Below are positions 54,759 to 64,000 of a DNA stretch of 64,000 nucleotides, piece by piece. Origin of the DNA: Acheta domesticus. Its lineage: Eukaryota > Arthropoda > Insecta > Orthoptera > Gryllidae. The number at the start of each line of letters is the position of its first letter. Positions within the stretch are counted from its first letter, which is position 1. The notes under the pieces were generated by a model. It saw nothing but the letters and a program-made list of their open reading frames with translations. It made no database searches and was not told the DNA's origin. The DNA lies in contig JAHLJT010008756.1 in assembly GCA_031308135.1 (NCBI GenBank), forward strand, positions 101,148,510 to 101,212,509. Reading direction: 5' to 3'. Position numbers and translations under genes: made by a program.

Positions 54759-55931
54759 CACAGGCCAACAAAAAAGGGTTTCAAAAAACTTTTTAAATCG
54801 TAATAGCTGATTTTTATAGATTTTGGGGTGCTGAATCGTATCTGAAATCTGTTTCTTTACATCACCCCATAGTTTGGTCAGAATTTGATCTAATACGATA
54901 TGGGAAAATATGCTATATATGTTAATAAAGTGAAAAATAAGCGTCCTCTAAAATACCAACAGAACGTTATTTAAACATAGAAGATGACTTTTTATTCTTA
55001 ACATTACATATTAAAAAGTCTTTACGTGTCTATTAATGTATATTTTCTTTGTCTCTTTTCTTTAAAGTCCCTGAAATAGCTCTTTCTCCTCTACGCCGAT
55101 TGCTGACTCCCTCGGCGAAGTGACCAACAGTAATCTCCCATCACACTGGGGTTCCAGCGTCCCTGATAACGTTTTTTCATCACCTTCAGATCTTTATGAA
55201 AACGCTCACCTTGTTCTTCACTTACATCACCTAAATCGTTCAGAAAGAATTGTAAATGGCTGTCTAACAAGTAAACCTTAAGGCTCATTAAACATCTCAA
55301 TTTCTTCAAATCTTTCAGCATATTGGCAACAATTGCTTGATAATCTTGGTCTTTTTTGTTGGCTAGGAACGTATTAACAACGTAATTAAAAGCACTCTAC
55401 GCTTCATTTTCATTTTTTGTCAAATGTAGTTCAAATTAGGGATCAAACATAACTTTTCTAAGATCAGTCTCAATGAAGAATCCCTCTTTTAATAATTTTA
55501 CTGCAAACAAATTGCGTAAACGTTTCACAAAGGTACTTGAAACACTGCTCATCTTTAGGTAAGGCAATTGTTTCATGAGACCTAATTTTAGGTGCAATGG
55601 AGGCAGAAGAATCTTGTGTTGATCCACCATTTGTTCTCGTAGAATGTTCTTTTCCCCCGGGTTTAGAGATTTTGTTCTTTTCTTCTAGACTAATGCTAAT
55701 CTCGTGTCTTACTATGCCATTCACATAGTAAATATGGAATTTATAACTTCCTGCATCTCATACATATCTAGATACTAGAGCAGCATTTGCCTAGCTATAT
55801 AGATAAAATGTTAAAATGTGAACAAAATGGTGGGTGATACGGCATTTTTATTGTTATTTTTGAAATCAGCATACTTAAATGATAAGAATTAGGTGATCAC
55901 ACACAAAACGGTTTTTGGTCCTTGGCCTGTG
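54759..55931 (-). mobile_element. DNA transposon inserted in the mariner end (1173 bp)
   Basis: Inverted ends 'cacaggccaacaaaaaagg' and, read back from the right, 'cacaggccaaggaccaaaaa', with TAA duplicated at 54756-54758 and 55932-55934. The empty site is proved by the mariner's own right end, which has a single 'caataatta' there. It carries remnants of one gene on the minus strand. The three-base TAA duplication and CAC start allow a PIF/Harbinger- or CACTA-like assignment, but the encoded product does not decide it. Confidence 0.75.
55091..55724 (-). pseudogene. Broken gene of an arthropod transposon-associated protein
   Basis: Two main blocks are recognisable on the minus strand. Upstream is 'ILLPPLHLKLGLMKQL' (about 55610-55560). 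Downstream is 'SLKVYLLDSHLQFF', then 'EEQGERFHKDLKVM' and 'YQGRWNPSVMGDYCWSLRR' (about 55290-55115). I recall these motifs from a large family of uncharacterised proteins scattered in many copies through arthropod genomes, with an ERFHQD and YQGRW pair. The two blocks lie in different phases, a frameshift falls inside the first block, and stops separate them, so the gene is dead. Lying between inverted ends fits a transposon origin. The biochemical function is unknown to me. Confidence 0.6.
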
Positions 55932-56054
55932 TAATTATCGAGACAAATTGGCCTAGAGAAATAAATGTTTATTTTTACAAAACGTACTTTTTCCCACTTT
56001 TTAATATATTCCCCACCAACATTTATGCAGTTGTTTCAACAGATTACCAGCTTT

Positions 56055-56673
56055 TTAATATCCGCTGCAAAGAATTATTGATCTTTGTGTTTCAACCAGG
56101 TTCCCACAAATGTTTTTGATAACCTCGTTATCCTGGAACTTCTTCCGATATAATGCGTCCTTCAGTGGACCATACAAATGGAAATCAGATGGTGCATCAT
56201 CGAGGATGTAAGGGAGGACGAGGTAGTACCTCCAACCCATTTTATCGAAGGTTTCACGGCTTGTGTGAGCAGTGTGAGGACGTGCGTTGTTTTGCTGGAG
56301 AATCACACTTCTCCTCTGAAATCCACGACATTTCGCTCTCACGACTGGTTTCACCTTGTTCAAAAGCATATCTAAATAGTATTGGCTCGTTAGTATTCCC
56401 TGTTATTTGTGATAATCACTAAAAACGCACCTACAGCGTCCCCACAGTCAACACGACTTTTCCTGCTGATGCAACCAGAACGATGTTTATCAGTCACTGA
56501 GCCTCAACCACATTTGAACTATTCTACCCACCTGTAAAAATTCTCGCGATTCTTTCACCATACACTTAAGTCATACTAGAGTATACATTAGCTGGATTTT
56601 CCCCTTCAGCTAGTTCAAAAGGAATATCAGAACGTTGTTCAACCAATGTGGAATTTTTAAGTAGACTCGCCAT
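56055..56673 (-). pseudogene. Mariner transposase relic
   Basis: The N-terminal piece begins at an ATG at 56671-56673 and reads 'VEQRSDIPFELAEGENPAN' followed by 'VYSSMT', the first helix-turn-helix region of one mariner branch, then a stop. The middle, including the linker and first catalytic aspartate, is deleted or unreadable. The C-terminal piece (about 56369-56058) has 'VILQQNNARPHTA', where the family has DN (second catalytic Asp changed to Asn), and 'DDAPSDFHLYGPLK', where the third Asp survives. Stops, the deletion and loss of a catalytic residue mean no activity. It belongs to a different mariner lineage from the intact element at 39.9 kb. Confidence 0.75.
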
Positions 56674-56831
56674 CGTTCAGCTTAATTTTGAGGTAATGAA
56701 CATGACAATGCTGATGGTCAGGACTCATCCCAGCGATGCCAACTTAAAGACCTAAAATTACCAAACATTTCCTGCCCATTGTTTTTTTTTCCAGACCAAT
56801 TTGTCTCTTTAATTATTGAATGACATACGTA

Positions 56832-57021
56832 CTTTGCGCGAAATGTGGGCTGTTCCAAATAAAGCAATTTCTTGCACGTCTCAGTCTTTTGGACTACTTG
56901 GGAGTTCAGCCAAGTTCTTACACAAATTTTGAGGAACAAATCCAGAGCTCCGATGACTCAGTACGACCTGTGGTTTTACGCCCCACGGCTGATTCGGCTG
57001 ATCTCGATTTCCAAACATATT
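56832..57021. other. Spacer between mariner relic and MITE
   Basis: About 190 bp of sequence with no recognised feature. Confidence 0.4.
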
Positions 57022-57023
57022 TA

Positions 57024-57255
57024 TACTGCGATTTTTGTAACTTTGCCCCTCAAGGCCCATTTTCACAATGGAACATGTCACGGTATTTCGCAATCTTCTC
57101 AGTCTTGCCACCAGATATCTCATGATCGCGTCCATATCAAGCAGTGCTTGCGATCACACAACTCCTAACAGCGCGACAGAGAAAGACGCGAAATGACATG
57201 TGATATTCCATCCTGGCCGTAGGGTCTTGAGAGGCAGAGTTAGAAAAACCGCACT
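57024..57255. mobile_element. Foldback MITE copy, TA duplication
   Basis: The ends 'tactgcgatttttgtaact' and, read back, 'tagtgcggtttttctaact' are flanked by TA (57022-57023 and 57256-57257). Arms include 'tgcccctcaaggccc' with 'agggtcttgagaggca'. It is about 232 bp and the same family as 29597-29834. Confidence 0.7.
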
Positions 57256-57257
57256 AT

Positions 57258-58205
57258 AAGACGTTTCTCTGCCTCCTTGGTTACGACATTTTGATCATAG
57301 GGCACAGCAAACTCCAATCGTGTGATACCACAAGGTACCTGCAAATCCAATAGGGTCTTCAAATCCAACCGTGTGGTACACTGACAAATGACTTCCGGTA
57401 TTCAATCCAAGCGATGCTTAAATTACGCTTTCGTTTCTTTACATTATTCGAGATGATTTATTCAGTAGCAAAATTTCCTTATAGCCATAGAAACCTTTAC
57501 GACATTTTTTCAGTTCAACTAGCAACAGATGGTTCTTCTCTAGGTGTCTATACACTTTGTCAGCTATGGCTGAAGTTGTATTATTATTATTATTATTATT
57601 ATTATTAGTATTATGTTCGAATTTTGTTTTTAACAAAAGCGTTAGTCGTCAATGCTTTGGTTAATTGGTGAATACCATTTACAACACACTATCGGAATGT
57701 GTCACACTATCGAAATGTAATTCATCTTTGTTTCAATCAGGCAAAAATTTAATGTGAGAAAACTAGAAACCCCAAACTTTTATGGATTTAAGAGAACTTT
57801 TGGCACTTTTGACATTGTCTGAGATGAATAAATATCAAATATGCTTTTATATATATGCTTATCTAAATGTAGCCAGTATTGATTTCAGCAATACCACATG
57901 AAGTCCATTTGCAAAATTAAACAGCGAACGTTGGAACCGAGAAAAAAACGTTGCCTGAAATGTAGAGAACACGTTACATGACAGCGCCTCGCACAAAAAA
58001 CCTCATATTTCTTTTAAATTATTGAAACACGACCAAATGAAGTCAGTGCGTTGCAATGTGTTTCCTTTCTCCAGGTGAACACGGACAAAATGTTGATAAT
58101 GTAACTTATACTACAAGCACTGAAGAAGGGTGGTAGCAGATATTATCCTAACATATGGGTTGGTTCTTTAGATGGCCGTTCATAATAGCGTTCAAAGATA
58201 TAGAG
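57258..58205. other. AT-rich, with (TTA)n
   Basis: No gene. A TTA/ATT microsatellite of about ten units lies at 57580-57608. Short 'caaatccaa' duplications occur at 57340-57375. Confidence 0.5.
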
Positions 58206-58335
58206 ACAAAGATATCGAGAGAGACAGAGAGAGACACACACCGACAGAGACGGAGACAGACAGAGAGGCAGAGACAGAGAGACAGAGACAGAGAGATAGA
58301 GACAGAGAGAGACAAAATGAGACGGACAGAGAGAG
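58206..58335. repeat. GACAGA/GAGACA-rich simple repeat
   Basis: Imperfect repetition of 'gagacagaga' words over about 130 bp. It reads as an arginine/glutamate-rich frame only because of its composition. Confidence 0.85.
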
Positions 58336-58849
58336 AAAAAGACAGAATCATTAAGACAGAATTAAAGCACTATTGAAGATGTAAGAATTGAATGAATGAA
58401 TATGAATTGAATGAATATTTATTTTATTGGCTTTAACCTTAATTATACGCCATTATACAGTTATGTACATCATTAATCAGTGAAACAGTCAGATCAATAC
58501 AGTTACTCAAAAACATAAAAATTTACAAAAACAGAAATTACAAAAACACATTAATTACAAAAAACAACATAAAACTAACAAAACTTTTAGTGTATTTACA
58601 TGTTCACAGGTCATGTGTTACAATGAGTTTTCAAAAACCATGACAAAAACCATGACCAAGATGTAAGAATTTTTAGCGTTGTGTTCATAATGACGTCGTA
58701 TTAAAAGAGTTGCAGTTAGTAGAAATTTTGTAGTAGTTAGATTATTGTAGTAGAAAGTTGATCCCGTAGTGTTGTAGAATTCACTGTGTATTAGACCACG
58801 TAAAACCCATACCGTAAAGTTCGTAAATATCAACTCTCAGCTTTTGCTC
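58336..58849. other. AT-rich, possible LINE tail on minus strand
   Basis: 'aattgaatgaatgaatatg' and a second 'ttgaatgaatattt' (58385-58425), followed on the plus strand by 'attggctttaacc', could be the oligonucleotide tail and 3' end of a LINE on the minus strand. No coding part was seen. Confidence 0.25.
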
Positions 58850-59130
58850 CGCGGCCGCCAGAGATGCAGCTGGCGGCCCGTCCGCCGCCAGCACCTGGGC
58901 GCTTATGTAAGAGAGCACGCGCCGCGCCGCGGGCGCATGTCACCGCGGCCACTGGGTCACCGCGCGCGACGCGGCGCGGCGCGGAGTGGAGCGGCGCGTG
59001 GCGTGGCGCAACGGGGGCTGCGACACGGAAGCAGACTCACCTCCCGCCTCCTCCCGCTCGCCGGCGCCGCTTCTGTCACTCTGCATTCCGCTCTGCTCTC
59101 GGGACGAATGCGTAATGCGCCAACACTGTC
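58850..59130 (-). promoter_or_regulatory. CpG island with minus-strand donor-like site
   Basis: About 280 bp of dense CpG in AT-rich surroundings. On the minus strand 'gaggcgggag' is followed by a perfect donor word 'gtgagtctg' (59040 downward), so a non-coding or short first exon ending at 59041 is possible. No downstream acceptor or protein domain could be linked. Confidence 0.3.
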
Positions 59131-60373
59131 CTGCGCGTTATTAAACCCAAGGCATTGTAGAGCTGGTACCTTAACATGATACAATGTACTGAATACTATT
59201 CATTTTTGTTTCTCAACAGTCGTATTGTAAGAAAAAAATACTAAGCGGAGACTACATTTGTATTACATTATTCGAGGAAAATAGGTCCAAAACGAAAGAC
59301 CACTTGAGAACCGGTTTCTTCCATACGAGATTTATAAAAAGTTCACGCATCACTAATCAAAACGGACCCTACTCTACAAAGAGTGATGCAATAAATGAAA
59401 AATAATTCTAACAAATATATGCGAGGAAGCGAATGATAAATGGGTAATTTATTCGTATCAGAAGGTAGATTTCTTACTGGGTGCAGGGAATCTAGTAACC
59501 GTTTCAGTTTAAAAATAAGTTAACTGATTTCTCTCTTGAATTTCCTTCCTTTATGATGACCTTCATAGCAAAAAGAAACAATAAGTGTGGTTTATAGCCT
59601 CCCGAATATTAAATACTATATAAAAACCGAAGATTAACGGCCAAACTCACCATACTTTTTTAATCTTTAAATACAGTAATTTTCGTAGAGTACGGATTGA
59701 TCATACAAAAAACATTAGAATAATCAATATGATTTATAACTCTGAGAATAATGCACTCGTGTTTGGGCAAAATGGTATTAGTCCTCTTTCATAATTTTAC
59801 AGGAGAGCAAAAATAAACGCATTTTGTATAGATATTGTTGTATAATTAATTTCAGATACAAAGATATACATAGGTAAATAGTATTTGGTTAAAGTTACTT
59901 TCAAACAATTAAGTAAATAGTTTTGAAATAAAAGAAAAATTACTACACTTAACCTAATACTCAATTTTATGACATATATCCTTTTGCCCAAATACGAGCG
60001 GGTTCATGCAAATGTCATCTACATTTTTTAATGTTCAAGATGGATGCGTATCTCTGTGGTGCAGCACTGATGTAACATGTATCAGAATATTTCATAAATG
60101 AATATTTCCGGAATGGACGTCCGGCAGCCTACGCTCGAGTGTATTCTGCGAAATGTAAATAAATATTAACGATACGCTAACGTGATTTTGTAGCACAAAA
60201 AGAAAAATGATGTATTGCTGTAACTCATATTTTTCCATTTTTGCAATAGTCGACAGAAACTCAATAGTAGTCATGCAGTAATAAATTCTGAACGCAACGG
60301 ATGGCTAAATATTACAATTATTTAAATAATACGTTCTCAAGGCAGCATCTCTTAACTTATTTTTATTGGTTAC
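59131..60373. other. AT-rich, no gene seen
   Basis: About 1.2 kb with no recognised exon, RNA gene or element. Confidence 0.45.
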
Positions 60374-62189
60374 TAGGGCTCCAAAAATCATGATTTTTTT
60401 AAAAAGTCAAAAAATCAGATATTTTTATTTATATCAGACTCTTTATTTGATTTAAGTAAGACTTTTAAAAAATGTATTAGATGTTTTTACTTTAAACCAA
60501 AATCACTAAGTAATTTATTTATCCCTAATTACCTTATATGCAGAAAAAGTTTATTAAAATATCAGTTTTTATATTGATCATTAAATTATTGTAATTTTAT
60601 TTTAAAAAAATAAATATATTACATATTTCAGAGGTCTGGTACAACACCGTCCTAAACTACAAAATCTTTAAATTTGAGTTATTTAAAGTTTCGTGTTCTT
60701 CAAATATTTCTCTTGCGTCCACATTGCCGAATACGCTTCTGGCACCATCTACGTTATTAGCATGATTTAGAAAAACGGTATTCTTCATTCAAAGAACTTT
60801 TACCATGTTTTTTGTGCAATACCGCCTAATCAAAAAGCATTTTTGTTGAAGACAGCAGTATTCTTTGAAAAACTTATAACAATGTTAGTCATTGAAATAT
60901 TAAATTCTATTTAATTATTGTTTTGTTATTAAAATATGGGGTATAGTGGTTGTTACTTGCGCTTTTCCCATTAACTCTTAAACGGTCGATGGGAAGTATG
61001 TTTCCCACTTAAAATCGAATTTTATCTATATACAGTTAAAGAAAAAGGTTAATGTTATTAAAACTAGTAAGAATAACTACTGTTTTCATTAGTTTTAACA
61101 ATATTAAATTTGTTCTTTAAACCAGTGATAACAAAATTCCATTTTTATTAATACCCACAATCGTTAAGTTGAATTTTAAGTGGCTTTAGCAAACATTGTA
61201 AAACCAATACAGAATTATAGACCCCTTGAAGCCTTTTTCTCGAAACAAGCTCGGTGCATGTTAGGGCGGTATTGCTGCGAAACTAGTTTTTATCGACAGA
61301 ATTAAATGCTGTATAAAAACTAATTGATCATCTAAGTCTATTAGTATTTAATTCTACTACAAAGTGTTTATATGGGCAGAAATACAATCAAAGCTCTACA
61401 TGGCCTTATACGGAATAGTGTGTTACAACAAGACACAAAGAGAAGAATATTTCACAGTGTAGCGGAAAATATATTATATGGAGCAGAAATGTGGCCTTGA
61501 ACAAAACGCCGTAGAGACAGAATACGGTCAGTAGAGCTCGACTTTATGAGAAGATCTTTACAGATTACAAGGCTGGACAAGATAAGAAACGAAGTGATAT
61601 GGGAAAGAGCTGAGGTTCAAACAACCATAACCAGAAAACTATAAAATAAGGCTCTTCAATGGTACGGACATGTCCAGAGGATGCAAAATGAGAGATGGCC
61701 AAACCAAATTTTAAACTGGATACCTGAAAGAAGGCGTAGAAGAGGCAGACCTGTTTTTGACCTGGAAGGCGTATATGCAGGAAGTAATGGAGAAGAAAGG
61801 ACTAGAAGAAGGTCAATGGAAGGACAGAAAAATATGGAAATCGAGAACGGCAAACTTTTAGGGGTAGAAATCGTCGAAGAAGAAGACAAAATGTTTATTG
61901 TTCTTCGTTTCATAAGTTTATTCATTTTAATCTATATTATATTGTATTTCATTTTCTCAAAACTATTCAATGAAATGAAAATGTTTATAAGAAATATATT
62001 TTTTATATCAACTTTTTAATTGATTTTAAGTCTTTTTATCTGAGTAATTTTTATTTTACAAATTTTAAAATAGAAATATGTTTTGAGATACTACAAATAA
62101 TAAATATTGATTTAAATCTTTGATTTTTAAAAGAATCATTTGATTTAAAACATGATTTAAATCACATGATTTAAATTATACCAGCCTTT
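60374..62189 (+). mobile_element. Putative hAT-like element (about 1.8 kb) with LINE fragment inside
   Basis: The left end 'tagggctccaaaaatcatg' and the right end read back 'aaaggctggtataattt' share GGCT and then AATCATG-type words. Sub-terminal regions are rich in 'gatttaaatca' repeats. Flanks 'ttggttac' (60366-60373) and 'caggttac' (62190-62197) agree at six of eight bases, as a worn 8-bp duplication would. No hAT transposase is visible. The centre holds reverse-transcriptase-derived sequence. Confidence 0.45.
61375..61870 (+). pseudogene. Non-LTR reverse-transcriptase C-terminal relic
   Basis: The plus-strand reading gives, in order, 'LYGAEMWP', 'VELDFMRRSLQITRLDKIRN', 'RAEVQTTI', 'LQWYGHVQRM', 'WIPERRRRRGRP' and 'VMEEKGLEEGQWKDR' after a frame change. 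This is the C-terminal tail typical of LINE open frames, downstream of the reverse-transcriptase palm, where families read YGSETW, WFGHV and RRRRGRP. Stops interrupt it after 'EMWP' and before 'KALQWYGH', and at least one frameshift is present. Neither the catalytic YADD region nor an endonuclease is present. Either the LINE inserted in the surrounding element or the element captured it. Confidence 0.8.
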
Positions 62190-62342
62190 CAGGTTACCAA
62201 GCAAAAGTACAATATTTTTAAAACTACAAGAATGTGAAACCCACAGGAAAGCTAATGAGAAAACTGGAGCTAGAAGACAAATGTTGTGCTTCTCTAAGAC
62301 AGTAGTTTCTGTCTTTGCCACCAATGTAGAGGCAAGATGAAA

Positions 62343-62415
62343 TACAATGATATTTATTTATGATGATATTTAAGGCAATACAATGATATTTATGATTTGA
62401 TGATATTTAAGGCAA
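62343..62415. repeat. Short tandem duplication, about 37-bp unit
   Basis: 'atacaatgatatttat', a short variable piece and 'gatgatatttaaggca' occur twice in succession. This is a recent local duplication in AT-rich DNA. Confidence 0.8.
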
Positions 62416-62709
62416 TTTCCAACAATCGCATTTAGATAAAAACTTCACCAACTGTATTACATACAGTGTTACACACGGTAACAGACATTCGGAGGTCGAC
62501 TGCAAAATATGTTTAGATGGGCAGAGAAACACGAGCAGCCGGAACTAGTTCCTTAATTATGCACTGAGAGATAAATTCGCTTCAGCGTGGATTAGACGGT
62601 TGGCAGAACAAATGGGCAGTAATGTGTCATGTCAGCAAAAAGTCACCTGTGAATATAGAATGCACTGGCGACATCTAGATCGATTAGAGATACGGACACC
62701 GATCGACGC
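62416..62709. other. No gene seen, up to gap
   Basis: About 290 bp of balanced sequence. A plus frame starts at 62600 but soon enters the gap and cannot be judged. Confidence 0.4.
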
Positions 62710-63709
62710 NNNNNNNNNNNNNNNNNNNNNNNNNNNNNNNNNNNNNNNNNNNNNNNNNNNNNNNNNNNNNNNNNNNNNNNNNNNNNNNNNNNNNNNNNNN
62801 NNNNNNNNNNNNNNNNNNNNNNNNNNNNNNNNNNNNNNNNNNNNNNNNNNNNNNNNNNNNNNNNNNNNNNNNNNNNNNNNNNNNNNNNNNNNNNNNNNNN
62901 NNNNNNNNNNNNNNNNNNNNNNNNNNNNNNNNNNNNNNNNNNNNNNNNNNNNNNNNNNNNNNNNNNNNNNNNNNNNNNNNNNNNNNNNNNNNNNNNNNNN
63001 NNNNNNNNNNNNNNNNNNNNNNNNNNNNNNNNNNNNNNNNNNNNNNNNNNNNNNNNNNNNNNNNNNNNNNNNNNNNNNNNNNNNNNNNNNNNNNNNNNNN
63101 NNNNNNNNNNNNNNNNNNNNNNNNNNNNNNNNNNNNNNNNNNNNNNNNNNNNNNNNNNNNNNNNNNNNNNNNNNNNNNNNNNNNNNNNNNNNNNNNNNNN
63201 NNNNNNNNNNNNNNNNNNNNNNNNNNNNNNNNNNNNNNNNNNNNNNNNNNNNNNNNNNNNNNNNNNNNNNNNNNNNNNNNNNNNNNNNNNNNNNNNNNNN
63301 NNNNNNNNNNNNNNNNNNNNNNNNNNNNNNNNNNNNNNNNNNNNNNNNNNNNNNNNNNNNNNNNNNNNNNNNNNNNNNNNNNNNNNNNNNNNNNNNNNNN
63401 NNNNNNNNNNNNNNNNNNNNNNNNNNNNNNNNNNNNNNNNNNNNNNNNNNNNNNNNNNNNNNNNNNNNNNNNNNNNNNNNNNNNNNNNNNNNNNNNNNNN
63501 NNNNNNNNNNNNNNNNNNNNNNNNNNNNNNNNNNNNNNNNNNNNNNNNNNNNNNNNNNNNNNNNNNNNNNNNNNNNNNNNNNNNNNNNNNNNNNNNNNNN
63601 NNNNNNNNNNNNNNNNNNNNNNNNNNNNNNNNNNNNNNNNNNNNNNNNNNNNNNNNNNNNNNNNNNNNNNNNNNNNNNNNNNNNNNNNNNNNNNNNNNNN
63701 NNNNNNNNN
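62710..63709. other. Assembly gap (1000 N)
   Basis: Exactly one thousand undetermined bases, probably a placeholder of arbitrary size. The sequence to its right is a repeat present elsewhere in the window, which explains why assembly broke. Confidence 0.99.
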
Positions 63710-64000
63710 TATAATACATTAGAGATGAATGTGTGTGCATATGGAATGCTTACATTTATTTCTGTATTTTCCTTAGACAAGAAGATTCAAGTCAATCAGA
63801 TTGATGTCCGTAATTTTTCGAATAGAAGTAGCTATGAAAGTAATGAAACTAGAACGATCACTTTCTGCTTGAACATTTAGTGGTCGCTCCTTTAATGGCA
63901 ATAAAAAAACGCGAGATTTTCGTGCGGCAGGGCCGGCCGCCGCGTCGCTGAGGATTGTCGAGGGGAGGAAGTGGCCCGACGATAACCCGAGCGTTTTTAG
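63710..64000 (+). repeat. 300-bp repeat with CpG-rich end, copy 2
   Basis: Near-identical to 27458-27757, in the same orientation, beginning inside 'tataatacatt' at the gap edge and ending at the window edge in 'gcgtttttag'. It carries a 16-base or so deletion around 63954 and several CpG-type changes relative to copy 1. Confidence 0.8.

Larger units (their letters stand above)
54742..56829 (-). mobile_element. Degenerate mariner, internally deleted, with a nested insert
   Basis: The left end 'cgtggggcattcaataa' (54742) and the right end read back 'cgtatgtcattcaataatt' (56829) match, with TA outside both (54740-54741 and 56830-56831). After the left 17 bases another transposon intervenes (54759-55931). 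Beyond it 'ttatcgagacaaattgg' continues the match to the right end's 'ttaaagagacaaattgg'. Without the insert and its duplicated TAA the mariner is about 912 bp, shorter than the usual 1.3 kb, so it has lost part of the coding region. Transposase remnants read on the minus strand. Confidence 0.8.

Noticed and set aside
61681..62019. 112-codon frame as an independent gene
   Set aside because: Its first part is the decayed LINE C-terminal tail, shifted in frame, and the rest is AT-rich read-through.
62600..63880. Frames of 365-426 codons
   Set aside because: Most of each frame is the 1000-N gap. The readable ends belong to a repeat and to anonymous sequence.

Overview
The window looks like non-coding, repeat-filled DNA from a large arthropod genome, most likely an insect. 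The reasons are an intact mariner of insect type, relics of other insect-style transposons (piggyBac, a second mariner, a hAT-like element), five tRNA-derived SINE families, and AT-rich single-copy DNA broken by short, very CpG-rich islands. I cannot place it to order. A polyneopteran is a guess from repeat density only. No host protein-coding gene can be supported. The only convincing complete coding sequence is the transposase of the mariner at 39888-41213.

Layout. 1-3.9 kb is a mosaic of a long non-coding repeat (called family D here) and SINE-1 copies, one split by a foldback MITE, plus a 100-N gap. 3.9-7.9 kb is AT-rich with no gene. 7.9-10.1 kb holds a tandemly duplicated SINE-4, a CpG-rich patch, and a degenerate array with a period of about 315 bp that a fifth SINE has split. 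10.1-15.8 kb is AT-rich with one doubtful open frame. 15.8-16.8 kb is an extreme G-rich minisatellite. 17.1-18.1 kb is an internally deleted piggyBac. 20.4-24.5 kb holds two long family D copies. 24.7-31.5 kb carries family C, SINE-1, -2 and -3, a MITE and a head-to-head SINE-1 pair. 32.1-33.2 kb is a CpG island with a GGN triplet array.

33.2-39.9 kb is mostly AT-rich and includes a family D 3' part, a cluster of CATCGATG palindromes, a 62-bp tandem repeat and a lone pogo-like end. 39.9-41.2 kb is the intact mariner. 43.2-53.5 kb is dense in SINEs and CpG-rich patches. 54.7-56.8 kb is a nest: an internally deleted mariner with another DNA transposon inserted in its terminal repeat. 57.0 kb is another MITE. 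58.9-59.1 kb is a CpG island. 60.4-62.2 kb is a hAT-like element with a dead non-LTR reverse-transcriptase piece inside. A 1000-N gap and a second copy of a 300-bp repeat close the window.

How the parts relate: nothing reads as a pathway or operon. The organising theme is serial insertion. MITEs sit in SINEs with TA duplications, a SINE sits in a satellite, and a transposon sits in a mariner end. Several empty sites can be recovered by comparing copies, which gives relative ages. The open frames of 100-400 codons in the GC-rich tracts are by-products of low-complexity sequence that lacks stops in several frames at once. Families named D, C and SINE-1 to SINE-5 are my own labels, defined by comparing copies inside this window. 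Coordinates given for degenerate repeats are good to roughly 10-30 bases.
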